Program-made: the position numbers and the translations under genes | Shown: positions 1-6,285 of the stretch, one piece after another | Position numbering within the stretch: the stretch's first letter is position 1 | Layout: every line of letters starts with the position of its first letter | The notes under the pieces: model-generated | Database searches by the model: none | What the model was told of the DNA's origin: nothing | The model's input: the letters and a program-made list of their open reading frames with translations, nothing else | Assembly: GCA_947458575.1 (NCBI GenBank) | Contig: CANHBE010000134.1 | Coordinates: 1-7,192, forward strand | Origin: Flavobacteriaceae bacterium | GTDB taxonomy: Bacteria > Bacteroidota > Bacteroidia > Flavobacteriales > Flavobacteriaceae | DNA: 7,192 bases | Reading direction: 5' to 3'

Positions 1-9
1 CTTTTTTAA

Positions 10-1212
10 TTAAACTCGTTCTATGATCGCCGCATAGCCTTGACCAACGCCAATACACATGGTGATCAGGGCGTATCTTTTTCCTGTTAATTGCAATTCT
101 AAAGCAGCTGAATACGCGATTCTGGCTCCAGTCATACCCAATGGATGTCCGATAGCGATCGCGCCACCGTTGGGATTAATTCTCGGATCGTTGTCTTTTA
201 GACCTAAGGCACGAATGCAGGCGATACTTTGCGCGGCGAATGCTTCGTTGAGTTCGATGATGTCGATTTGATCTAGCGTTAATCCTGCTTTTGCTAAGGC
301 TTTATTTGTTGCTTCTACAGGTCCGATTCCCATGATTCGTGGCTCTACTCCTACTACTGCCGAACTTACGATTCGTGCCAGTGGTTTGAGATTGTATTTT
401 GAAACCGCTTGTTCTGAGGCAATGATGATAGCCGCTGCACCGTCATTTAGTCCAGAAGCATTTCCGGCTGTGACGCTTCCGTCTTTTCTGAAGGCAGGTC
501 GCAATTTGGATAAGCCTTCTATAGAAGTATTCGGTTTGATGAATTCATCTTGCGCAAATAGAACTGCGTCTCCTTTTCGTTGTGGAATAGGGACGGTTAC
601 AATTTCTTTTGCCAAACGTCCGGATTGTTGGGCAGCGGTTGCTTTTTGTTGACTATGTATGGCAAACGCATCTTGATCTTCACGTGAAATGTTGTACTTA
701 TCTACTAAGTTTTCGGCTGTTTCGCCCATAGCGTCAGTTCCGTATAGCTCATGTAATTTCGGATTGATAAGACGCCATCCGAAACTAGAATCGTACATTT
801 TGGAATCGGTTCCATACGCGGCTGACGGTTTAGAAACTACCAGAGGTCCACGGGTCATGTTTTCAACTCCTCCGGCAATGAATAGATGTCCATCGCCAGC
901 TTTAATCGCTCGGTTCGCGTGAATCACTGCAGACAAACCCGAACTACACAAACGGTTGACAGTTTCTCCAGGAACCGTATAAGGCAATCCAGCCATTAAC
1001 AATGACATACGGGCCACATTTCTGTTGTCTTCACCCGCTTGGTTGGCACAACCTAAAATGACATCATCGTAGGCGTCTTTGGGAATGTTTGGATTGTTTT
1101 CTACTACGGTTTTTATTACCAATGCCCCTAAATCGTCCGGTCTAACAGCGGCTAGGGTTCCTTGGTAACTTCCAATTGGTGTTCGCGCTCCGTCTATGAT
1201 GTATGCTTCCAT
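10..1212 (-). CDS. paaJ: 3-oxoadipyl-CoA / 3-oxo-5,6-dehydrosuberyl-CoA thiolase PaaJ
   Basis: Thiolytic enzyme acting twice in the pathway: on 3-oxo-5,6-dehydrosuberyl-CoA and on 3-oxoadipyl-CoA, giving acetyl-CoA and finally succinyl-CoA. The 400-residue length equals typical beta-ketoadipyl-CoA thiolases (PaaJ/PcaF). The nucleophile is C89 in N-R-L-C-S-S-G; other active-site elements are N-E-A-F-A at 322-326, H356 in G-H-P-L-G and C386 in C-I-G-V-G-Q-G. The stretch V-E-N-M-T-R-G-P at 116-123 is typical of this subfamily. The ATG at 1210-1212 begins M-E-A-Y-I-I-D-G-A-R-T-P, the usual thiolase N terminus, with an A/T-rich leader lacking a Shine-Dalgarno sequence. The assignment to PaaJ rather than a general acetyl-CoA acetyltransferase rests on subfamily motifs and the operon context. 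Only nine bases remain after the stop. Confidence 0.94.
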   Translation of the reverse strand: MEAYIIDGARTPIGSYQGTLAAVRPDDLGALVIKTVVENNPNIPKDAYDDVILGCANQAGEDNRNVARMSLLMAGLPYTVPGETVNRLCSSGLSAVIHANRAIKAGDGHLFIAGGVENMTRGPLVVSKPSAAYGTDSKMYDSSFGWRLINPKLHELYGTDAMGETAENLVDKYNISREDQDAFAIHSQQKATAAQQSGRLAKEIVTVPIPQRKGDAVLFAQDEFIKPNTSIEGLSKLRPAFRKDGSVTAGNASGLNDGAAAIIIASEQAVSKYNLKPLARIVSSAVVGVEPRIMGIGPVEATNKALAKAGLTLDQIDIIELNEAFAAQSIACIRALGLKDNDPRINPNGGAIAIGHPLGMTGARIAYSAALELQLTGKRYALITMCIGVGQGYAAIIERV

Positions 1213-1216
1213 AAAT

Positions 1217-1286
1217 TTTTAAATTCCAAACATTTGAAATTCCAAATTCCTAACCCCTGAAATTGGAATTTGGAGTTTTGAATTTG
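1217..1286. repeat. Heptamer repeats and hairpin in the paaI-paaJ spacer
   Basis: The 79-bp spacer holds AAATTCC at 1221-1227, two exact tandem copies at 1237-1250, and the reverse-complement unit GGAATTT at 1265-1271. CCAAATTCC at 1242-1250 and GGAATTTGG at 1265-1273 form an inverted repeat with a 14-base loop; one more pair (1241/1274) extends it to 10 bp, and a weaker, interrupted stem reaches 1232/1283. In the transcript the hairpin lies about 30 bases before the paaJ ATG. No uridine run follows directly, so a classical terminator is not supported. It may affect paaJ expression or RNA stability, or be a dispersed intergenic repeat; that is inference. Confidence 0.7.
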
Positions 1287-1291
1287 ATTTT

Positions 1292-1699
1292 TTATTCTTC
1301 CCAGTCTTTACTTGTTCTATAAGCAACACCTTTGAAAAGCGCGACTAGTGTATTTTCTTTTTTAACTTCAATAATATAAAATCCGACTTTGTTTTTGATG
1401 CTTTCTAGTGTTGCATCGGCTGTAATGTAATCGCCTTCTTCTAACGCTTCGATATGATTGATGGAAGTATCGATAGAAACCGCATATCTTCCGTTGGTAT
1501 TGACTGAAAAACCAAAGGCTGTGTCTGCTAATGAATACGTTATTCCGCCATGGGCTTTTGCCATACTGTTGAGCATGTCTTTACGGATGGTCATCCCGAG
1601 TTTGCAACGTCCGATTTCACAATCGAGTATTTCAATTCCGAGCCATTGACTGAACGGATCGAGGGAAAGCATTTTGTATGGAATTTTTGTTCCTTCCAT
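1292..1699 (-). CDS. paaI: Hotdog-fold acyl-CoA thioesterase PaaI
   Basis: Hydrolyses hydroxylated or dead-end phenylacetyl-CoA derivatives and so rescues coenzyme A when the pathway stalls. The 135-residue protein is a single hotdog domain, close to the usual length of about 140. The family signature is clear: N44, then H50-G-G52 and S-L-A-D59-T-A at the start of the central helix; the conserved Asn, Gly and Asp form the active site. A typical N-terminal segment S-Q-W-L-G-I-E lies at 17-23. The ATG at 1697-1699 shares one base with the paaH stop codon, so translation is probably coupled. A Met at position 10 is an alternative start, but the overlapping junction favours the first. A 79-bp repeat-bearing spacer follows before paaJ. 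Confidence 0.93.
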   Translation of the reverse strand: MEGTKIPYKMLSLDPFSQWLGIEILDCEIGRCKLGMTIRKDMLNSMAKAHGGITYSLADTAFGFSVNTNGRYAVSIDTSINHIEALEEGDYITADATLESIKNKVGFYIIEVKKENTLVALFKGVAYRTSKDWEE

Positions 1700-2850
1700 C
1701 AGTAAAATGTTTTTTTATCTCGATTCATTCTGCGCAAAATCGCACTGCATCGATAGCGATCTTCATGGTATTCGTTGTACAAATCGTCTAGTTTTTGAAC
1801 GCACCAATCGATTCCTTTTTCATCAGCCCATGCCAACAAACCTTTTGGGTAATTCACCCCTTTTGTCATGGCGTTATCAATATCTTGAGCGGAGGCTATG
1901 TTTAAAAGCAACGCATCGGCGGCTTCATTGATGAGCATGACCAAGATTCTTTCGAAAATAGTTTGCAATAAATTAGGATCATTGACTGGTTCAGCTATTG
2001 TGGGCTCTTGATAATCATAGAATCCTTTTCCTGATTTTCTCCCTAAATAGCCGGCCTCTGTTAGACGCTTTTGTGTAAAAGAAGGCTTGTATCTTGGATC
2101 AAAATAAAACGCTGTAAATACTGATTCCGTTACGGCATAATTGACGTCATTCCCTATGAAATCCATCAGCTCAAAGGGACCCATTCTAAAGCCACCCAAA
2201 GTTTTCATGGCAGCATCGATAGTTACAAAATCAGACATTCCTTCTTCGTAGATTCGAAGTGCTTCGCTGTAAAAAGGCCTAGCAACACGATTGACTATAA
2301 AACCTGGCGTATCTTTCGCCACGGCGACCGTTTTATTCCAATCGGAAATTACCTGGGTTGTTTTTTCTAGGACTTCAGTACTGGTTTGAATGGCTGGAAT
2401 GACTTCAACCAACTGCATTAATGGCGCCGGATTAAAGAAATGGATTCCAACGACACGCTCAGGCTTCTTGCATGAGGCTGCAATTGAAGCGATTGAAAGT
2501 GAAGAAGTATTGGATGCTAGAATTGTTTCTGCGGAAACGACATTTTCTAAGTCAGAAAAAAGTTGACGTTTGACAGCAATATTTTCAATGATGGCTTCGA
2601 TAACCAAATGAGCTGCAGAGAGTTCTTGAATGCTATTTACAAAAGAAATATTAGAAAAAATCCTATTCTTTTCAGTCGGTTCTATTTTTCCTTTTTCGAC
2701 CAACTTTTGTAAAGTTGATTCCAAATTCGCTTTGCATTTAGCGATTGCCTCATTATTGGTATCAAAAATATGTACGAAACATCCGGCAGTCGCTGCTACT
2801 TGTGCGATACCGCTTCCCATGGTGCCCGAACCTACTACAGCTATGGTCAT
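1699..2850 (-). CDS. paaH: 3-hydroxyadipyl-CoA dehydrogenase PaaH (3-hydroxyacyl-CoA dehydrogenase)
   Basis: NAD-dependent oxidation of 3-hydroxyadipyl-CoA to 3-oxoadipyl-CoA in the lower pathway. The chosen ATG at 2848-2850 gives 383 residues beginning M-T-I-A-V-V-G-S-G-T-M-G, so the dinucleotide motif GxGxxG is at 7-12, with D30 at the end of the second strand. The catalytic set S116, H137 (in H-F-F-N-P), E149 and N187 has the same spacing as S137, H158, E170 and N208 of human HADH. The NAD domain covers about 1-182, the C-terminal dehydrogenase domain about 183-280, and a second, shorter copy about 295-375. It is shorter than E. coli PaaH (about 475). A longer frame from 2946 would overlap paaG by about 95 bp and add 32 non-family residues. 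The end overlaps paaI by one base (TGATG). Substrate assignment rests on context. Confidence 0.92.
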   Translation of the reverse strand: MTIAVVGSGTMGSGIAQVAATAGCFVHIFDTNNEAIAKCKANLESTLQKLVEKGKIEPTEKNRIFSNISFVNSIQELSAAHLVIEAIIENIAVKRQLFSDLENVVSAETILASNTSSLSIASIAASCKKPERVVGIHFFNPAPLMQLVEVIPAIQTSTEVLEKTTQVISDWNKTVAVAKDTPGFIVNRVARPFYSEALRIYEEGMSDFVTIDAAMKTLGGFRMGPFELMDFIGNDVNYAVTESVFTAFYFDPRYKPSFTQKRLTEAGYLGRKSGKGFYDYQEPTIAEPVNDPNLLQTIFERILVMLINEAADALLLNIASAQDIDNAMTKGVNYPKGLLAWADEKGIDWCVQKLDDLYNEYHEDRYRCSAILRRMNRDKKTFY

Positions 2851-2851
2851 A

Positions 2852-3637
2852 TTAGTTTCCCTTAAATTGAGGATTTCTTTTTTCGACAAACGCAGTGACA
2901 CCCTCTTTATAGTCATTGGAAGCGCTGGCTTCAATCTGCAATTCACTTTCCATGGCGAGCTGTTGTTCGAGTGTGTTGTTCATTGATTGATTGAGAAGTC
3001 TTTTTGTCAATCCCAGTGCTTTGGTCGGCATGGAAGCCAATGTAGATGTTATTTGAGTTACGTCTTCCATAAAGAATGATGGTGGAAATACTTTATATAC
3101 CAATCCCAAACTCAATGCTGCTTCGGCCGTAACTTTGTCACCAAGCATCATCAGTGCGCTTGCTTTTTGAAAGCCGATGATTCTGGGCAAGAAAAAAGTT
3201 CCGCCACTATCTGGTATCAATCCGATTTTGCTGAATGCTTGAATGAAAGAAGCTTGTTCTGAGGCCAGGACAATGTCGCATGCTAAGGCGATATTCGCAC
3301 CAGCTCCTGCGGCAACTCCATTTACTGCGGCAACGATTGGTTTTTCTGTGTTTCTGATGAGTTGAATGATTGGATTATAATGTTCGTCAAGTATAGCTTT
3401 GAAACCTGGATTTAAGTCCGGATCTGTAACTTCCTTCAAATCCTGGCCGGCACAGAATGCCTTTCCACTTCCTGTTATGACGATTGCTCTGACATTGTTA
3501 TCCGATGCACAAGCTTTCAAAACGCTCTGCATTGATAATGCCATTTCTCGATTGAAGCTATTAAATACTTCAGGTCTATTTAGCGTAATAAACGCTACAT
3601 TGTTTTCAATTTTGTGTAGAATAGAATTTTCACTCAT
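2852..3637 (-). CDS. paaG: 1,2-epoxyphenylacetyl-CoA isomerase PaaG (crotonase family)
   Basis: Isomerises the ring epoxide to oxepin-CoA; the family also shifts double bonds in the later dehydroadipyl-CoA branch. The 261-residue protein is a full-length crotonase. Oxyanion-hole segments are A-F-C-A-G-Q-D-L at 60-67 and the G-A-G-A-N region at 111-115. The two Glu residues used by true enoyl-CoA hydratases appear replaced (N115 and F135 at the aligned places), while D143 in I-P-D-S-G-G-T matches the catalytic Asp of PaaG-type isomerases (Asp136 in E. coli). This favours PaaG over PaaF; the alignment was done by eye. The ATG at 3635-3637 has an A/T-rich leader without a Shine-Dalgarno sequence. 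The stop TAA lies one base before the paaH ATG. Confidence 0.9.
   Translation of the reverse strand: MSENSILHKIENNVAFITLNRPEVFNSFNREMALSMQSVLKACASDNNVRAIVITGSGKAFCAGQDLKEVTDPDLNPGFKAILDEHYNPIIQLIRNTEKPIVAAVNGVAAGAGANIALACDIVLASEQASFIQAFSKIGLIPDSGGTFFLPRIIGFQKASALMMLGDKVTAEAALSLGLVYKVFPPSFFMEDVTQITSTLASMPTKALGLTKRLLNQSMNNTLEQQLAMESELQIEASASNDYKEGVTAFVEKRNPQFKGN
2858..2863 (-). promoter_or_regulatory. Probable ribosome binding site of paaH
   Basis: The transcript reads AAGGGA seven bases before the ATG at 2848-2850, inside the last codons of paaG. It is one of the few purine-rich, Shine-Dalgarno-like stretches in the window. Together with the Rossmann motif starting at once after this ATG, it fixes the paaH start and argues against the in-frame ATG at 2946. 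Confidence 0.55.
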
Positions 3638-3667
3638 ACTATTTTGTACTTTACTGCAACTGCAGTC

Positions 3668-4162
3668 TTACTTTAAACATTTAAAATAATCGAATGGTTC
3701 TTGACAACTATCGCACTGAAATAGTGCCTTACATGCTGTTGATCCGAACTGACTTACAAGTCTCGTGTTGGTTGATCCACATTGCGGACATTTGACAATT
3801 TTCTTCTTTCCTAAGAGGACTTCCTTATCTGACTCTGCATCGAGAGGAGCAGCAATTCCGTACTTTTCCAAGGCCAATCTGCCCTTGGGTGTAATCCAAT
3901 CGGTTGTCCATGCTGGAGACAAAACCAATTCAATCTTGGCCTGTAAACCAATATTTTGAAATGCCGCTTTGATATCATCAGCGATAACATCCATGGCCGG
4001 ACAACCGCTGTAAGTTGGTGTTATAATTACCTCTACGATACCATCAACAATTTTTGCATCGCGAACCACTCCCATTTCCATTACTGATAATACGGGAATT
4101 TCAGGATCCGACACTGTGTCTAGAACTGCCAAAAGTTTAGGTTCAATATTAGGAATTTCCAT
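3668..4162 (-). CDS. paaD: PaaD, Fe-S maturation-type accessory protein of the epoxidase
   Basis: MIP18/DUF59-type protein needed for an active epoxidase; its proposed role is in Fe-S or di-iron assembly, but its exact action is unsettled. With the ATG at 4160-4162 it has 164 residues, like the E. coli protein (about 165). The N-terminal DUF59 domain carries D-P-E-I-P-V-L at 19-25 and T-P-T-Y-S-G-C-P-A with C54. The C-terminal part has a cysteine cluster suited to metal binding: C125-P-Q-C128, C144, C150-D-S-C153 and C162. A GTG at 4168 would add two residues (M-I); the purine run AGGTGA at 4165-4170 overlaps it and sits close in front of the ATG, so ATG is preferred, with moderate certainty. 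The paaC stop lies 9 bases upstream; paaG begins 30 bp downstream. Confidence 0.93.
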   Translation of the reverse strand: MEIPNIEPKLLAVLDTVSDPEIPVLSVMEMGVVRDAKIVDGIVEVIITPTYSGCPAMDVIADDIKAAFQNIGLQAKIELVLSPAWTTDWITPKGRLALEKYGIAAPLDAESDKEVLLGKKKIVKCPQCGSTNTRLVSQFGSTACKALFQCDSCQEPFDYFKCLK

Positions 4163-4171
4163 TATCACCTG

Positions 4172-4924
4172 TTACCAATTCATATTTGGGTACGCGCGTT
4201 GCATATATTGCATTTCTGCAAGCAGATAGCCCATATACTCGCTGTGGATTCCTTCTTTCCCACCTTTTTGAAAATACTCCATTTGCGGTATTTCCAAAGT
4301 TGCCTCTGACAAGATCGCATTTATATTGTTGTAGTAGGCGTTTTTCAGCGGTTTCACATCGACTCCAATACCTTCTTGTATCATGACAATATCTGCTTCC
4401 GTTTGATGGAACAACTCATCAGTATATGACCAAAGATCGTCAATAGCTGTTTGCATTTTTTGTCGACTCTCAGGCGTTCCATCTCCTAATCTCCTGATCC
4501 AATCAGCGGAAAAACGTGTGTGATAACTTACTTCCTTGATGCTTTTCTTTGCAATGGCAACCAATGTTTCGTCTTTGCTATTTTGTAATTCTTGCAGCAA
4601 CAACAAATGAAAATGGTCAAACAAAAACTGTCTTCCCATGATATAAGCAAAATCAGCATTTGGTTGTTCTACCAAAAGGACATTCTTGTATTCTCTCTCT
4701 GTTCTGAGAAATGCAATCGTATCTTCAGTTGCTTCATTGCCCTGCAATTTGGCTGCATATTGAAAATAACTTCTGGTTTGTCCTAAGAGATCGAGTGAAA
4801 TATTAGTCAAAGCAATGTCGGTTTCGATACTAGGCCCATGACCGCACAATTCGCCCAATCGTTGACCGAGAATAAGAGAATTATCGGCGATGCCCAATAT
4901 ATAAGAAACTAAATGTTCTTTCAT
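4172..4924 (-). CDS. paaC: Phenylacetyl-CoA epoxidase structural subunit PaaC
   Basis: Ferritin-like partner of PaaA; in the studied enzyme it forms a heterodimer with PaaA and is structural rather than catalytic. The 250-residue length matches E. coli PaaC (about 248). Recognisable blocks include L-G-Q-R-L at 19-23, D-L-L-G-Q at 45-49, E-R-E-Y-K-N at 76-81, K-E-V-S-Y-H at 130-135 and R-L-G-D-G-T at 145-150. The metal-site pattern is degenerate: the first helix pair reads E78-Y-K-N81, with Asn where ExxH would have His, and the second has E131 and H135 four residues apart. This fits loss of the di-iron centre and is my inference. The ATG follows the paaB stop after one base, and paaD begins immediately downstream. 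Confidence 0.95.
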   Translation of the reverse strand: MKEHLVSYILGIADNSLILGQRLGELCGHGPSIETDIALTNISLDLLGQTRSYFQYAAKLQGNEATEDTIAFLRTEREYKNVLLVEQPNADFAYIMGRQFLFDHFHLLLLQELQNSKDETLVAIAKKSIKEVSYHTRFSADWIRRLGDGTPESRQKMQTAIDDLWSYTDELFHQTEADIVMIQEGIGVDVKPLKNAYYNNINAILSEATLEIPQMEYFQKGGKEGIHSEYMGYLLAEMQYMQRAYPNMNW

Positions 4925-4925
4925 T

Positions 4926-5207
4926 TTACATGTGTTTTAATTCGTCCGGGAGCACATAAAAAGTCGGATGGCGATACGCTTTGTCCATTGCCGGTTCAAA
5001 TGTTTCTCCGTTGTTATCCGGATTTGAAGCAGTGATTTGGCTTGATGGCACGACCCAAATACTAACGCCTTCCATTCTTCTGGTGTAGACATCTCGGGCA
5101 TTTTCAAGCGCCATAGTGGCATCGCTTGCATGCAAACTTCCGCAGTGACGGTGTTCTAAGCCATTCTTGCTTCTGATAAATACTTCCCAAAGTGGCCAGT
5201 TTTTCAT
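4926..5207 (-). CDS. paaB: Phenylacetyl-CoA epoxidase subunit PaaB
   Basis: Small subunit thought to bridge PaaA-PaaC heterodimers in the epoxidase; no catalytic role of its own is known. With the chosen ATG at 5205-5207 the protein has 93 residues, against about 95 in E. coli. Conserved blocks are W-P-L-W-E-V-F at 4-10, H-R-H-C-G-S-L-H-A at 19-27, A-L-E-N-A-R-D at 33-39, Y-T-R-R at 41-44, I-W-V-V at 50-53 and Y-R-H-P-T-F-Y at 78-84. An in-frame ATG exists further upstream at 5279, but it would add 24 residues without family similarity, encoded by the repeat-bearing spacer, so it was rejected. The stop codon TAA is separated by one base from the paaC ATG, which suggests translational coupling. 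Confidence 0.95.
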   Translation of the reverse strand: MKNWPLWEVFIRSKNGLEHRHCGSLHASDATMALENARDVYTRRMEGVSIWVVPSSQITASNPDNNGETFEPAMDKAYRHPTFYVLPDELKHM

Positions 5208-5216
5208 AATCTTATT

Positions 5217-5279
5217 GGTTGTCGGTTGTTGGTTGACAGCTCTCGGATAAAAATTGAACCGGTAGCTGAAAACTGACAA
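5217..5279. repeat. Heptamer tandem repeats in the paaA-paaB spacer
   Basis: The 76-bp gap between the paaA stop and the paaB ATG contains three adjacent heptamers GGTTGTC, GGTTGTT and GGTTGAC (5217-5237), read as GTCAACC-AACAACC-GACAACC in the transcript, and two further adjacent heptamers CTGAAAA and CTGACAA (5266-5279). The stretch between them has no clear structure beyond a 5-bp inverted pair CAGCT/AGCTG. No promoter or ribosome binding site was recognised; the sequence before the ATG reads AATAAGATT in the transcript. Confidence 0.6.
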
Positions 5280-5283
5280 GAAT

Positions 5284-6240
5284 TTATATTGCTTCTTTTA
5301 CTTCTTTTTGTTCTTGTTTTTCCGCGTAAGCCATGGCTGCATCGCGAACCCATTGTCCGTCTTCGTGTGCTTTGATTCTCGCAGCTAATCTTTTCTTATT
5401 GCATGGTCCATGTCCTTTTACGACCTGCCAGAATTCATCCCAGTTTAAAGGACCAAAATCATAATGTTTTCTTTCTTCGTTCCACTTCAGATGCGGGTCA
5501 GGAAAAGTCAAACCAATCATATGTCCTTGAGGAACTGTCTGATCAACAAACGCCTGACGCAATTCGTCATTTGTTTTGCGTTTCAGTTTCCATTTTACAG
5601 ATTGTTCTGTGTTTGGTGATTGATCATCTGTTGGACCGAACATCATTAAAGACGGAAACCACCAGCGATTTAAGGCATCTTGTGCCATCGCTTTTTGCTC
5701 GGGTGTTCCGTTGGCCAAAGTCATCATAATTTCAAAGCCCTGGCGCTGGTGAAAACTTTCTTCTTTACAAATACGAACCATGGCGCGACCATAAGGACCG
5801 TAGGATGTTGAAATTAAGGCTACCTGATTTATAATAGCTGCTCCGTCTACTAGCCAACCAATGGCACCCATATCTGCCCAAGTGATAGCTGGGTAATTGA
5901 AGATACTCGAGTATTTGGCTTCACCCGAATGCAATTGTTGAATGAGTTCATCACGAGAAATTCCCAAGGTCTCACAAGCGCTGTATAAATACAGACCGTG
6001 ACCGCCTTCATCTTGAACTTTCGCCAATAGAGCTACTTTTCTTCTGAGCGATGGCGCTCGACTGATCCAGTTTCCTTCGGGCAGCATTCCCACAATTTCA
6101 GAATGTGCATGCTGCGAAATCTGGCGAATATGCGTTTTTCGGTATTTCTCCGGCATCCAATCTTTGGGTTCAATCCTCTCATCATTTGCTATTCTTGCCT
6201 CGAAGATTGATTCTAAGTTTTTTACTTCTAGTTCTGACAT
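5284..6240 (-). CDS. paaA: Phenylacetyl-CoA epoxidase catalytic subunit PaaA
   Basis: Oxygenase subunit of the cytoplasmic PaaABCE complex; converts phenylacetyl-CoA to its ring 1,2-epoxide with O2. The 318-residue protein has a ferritin-like di-iron fold. Candidate iron ligands are E48, the E78-G-G-H81 pair, D132 and the E161-S-F-H164 pair, that is, both ExxH motifs expected of an active bacterial multicomponent monooxygenase-type centre. Strongly conserved stretches include D-E-G-G-H-G-L-Y at 77-84, Y-G-P-Y-G-R at 147-152 and F-G-P-T-D-D at about 200. Length is close to E. coli PaaA (about 309). The ATG at 6238-6240 begins M-S-E-L-E and has no clear Shine-Dalgarno sequence, only an A/T-rich leader. 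The gene lies between paaE (45 bp upstream) and paaB. No missing residues or frame disruption were seen. Confidence 0.97.
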   Translation of the reverse strand: MSELEVKNLESIFEARIANDERIEPKDWMPEKYRKTHIRQISQHAHSEIVGMLPEGNWISRAPSLRRKVALLAKVQDEGGHGLYLYSACETLGISRDELIQQLHSGEAKYSSIFNYPAITWADMGAIGWLVDGAAIINQVALISTSYGPYGRAMVRICKEESFHQRQGFEIMMTLANGTPEQKAMAQDALNRWWFPSLMMFGPTDDQSPNTEQSVKWKLKRKTNDELRQAFVDQTVPQGHMIGLTFPDPHLKWNEERKHYDFGPLNWDEFWQVVKGHGPCNKKRLAARIKAHEDGQWVRDAAMAYAEKQEQKEVKEAI

Positions 6241-6285
6241 AACCGTTAATTTCTTAAATAATGATTTCTTTGTTGTTATTCTTTT

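Noticed and set aside
1..9. T-rich start of the window as a terminator after paaJ
   Set aside because: In the transcript this reads as an A-run (TTAAAAAAG), and no hairpin can be seen in nine bases.
59..922. Three plus-strand open frames (59-271, 332-652, 689-922) inside paaJ
   Set aside because: They lie antisense to a thiolase with intact catalytic motifs and resemble no family I know.
1699..2946. Longer paaH starting at 2946
   Set aside because: The extra 32 residues overlap the end of paaG in another frame, and the Rossmann strand begins right at the ATG at 2850, preceded by AAGGGA.
2630..2986. Plus-strand open frame of 118 codons antisense to the paaH/paaG junction
   Set aside because: The hydrophobic-looking translation is a by-product of the opposite strand; both sense genes are intact here.
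3653..3666. ACTGCAACTGCAGT near the paaD-paaG junction as an operator
   Set aside because: The perfect palindrome is only 8 bp with one extra direct ACTGCA copy; too short and isolated to support a binding site.
4937..5131. Second minus-strand frame overlapping paaB
   Set aside because: It is an out-of-frame shadow of paaB, which is clearly the real gene.
5403..5729. Plus-strand open frame of 108 codons inside paaA
   Set aside because: It is antisense to conserved PaaA sequence and has no recognisable domain or start context.
6241..6285. Possible promoter between paaE and paaA
   Set aside because: No match to the Bacteroidetes TTTG / TAnnTTTG pattern was found in this 45-bp A/T-rich gap, so no separate promoter is claimed.
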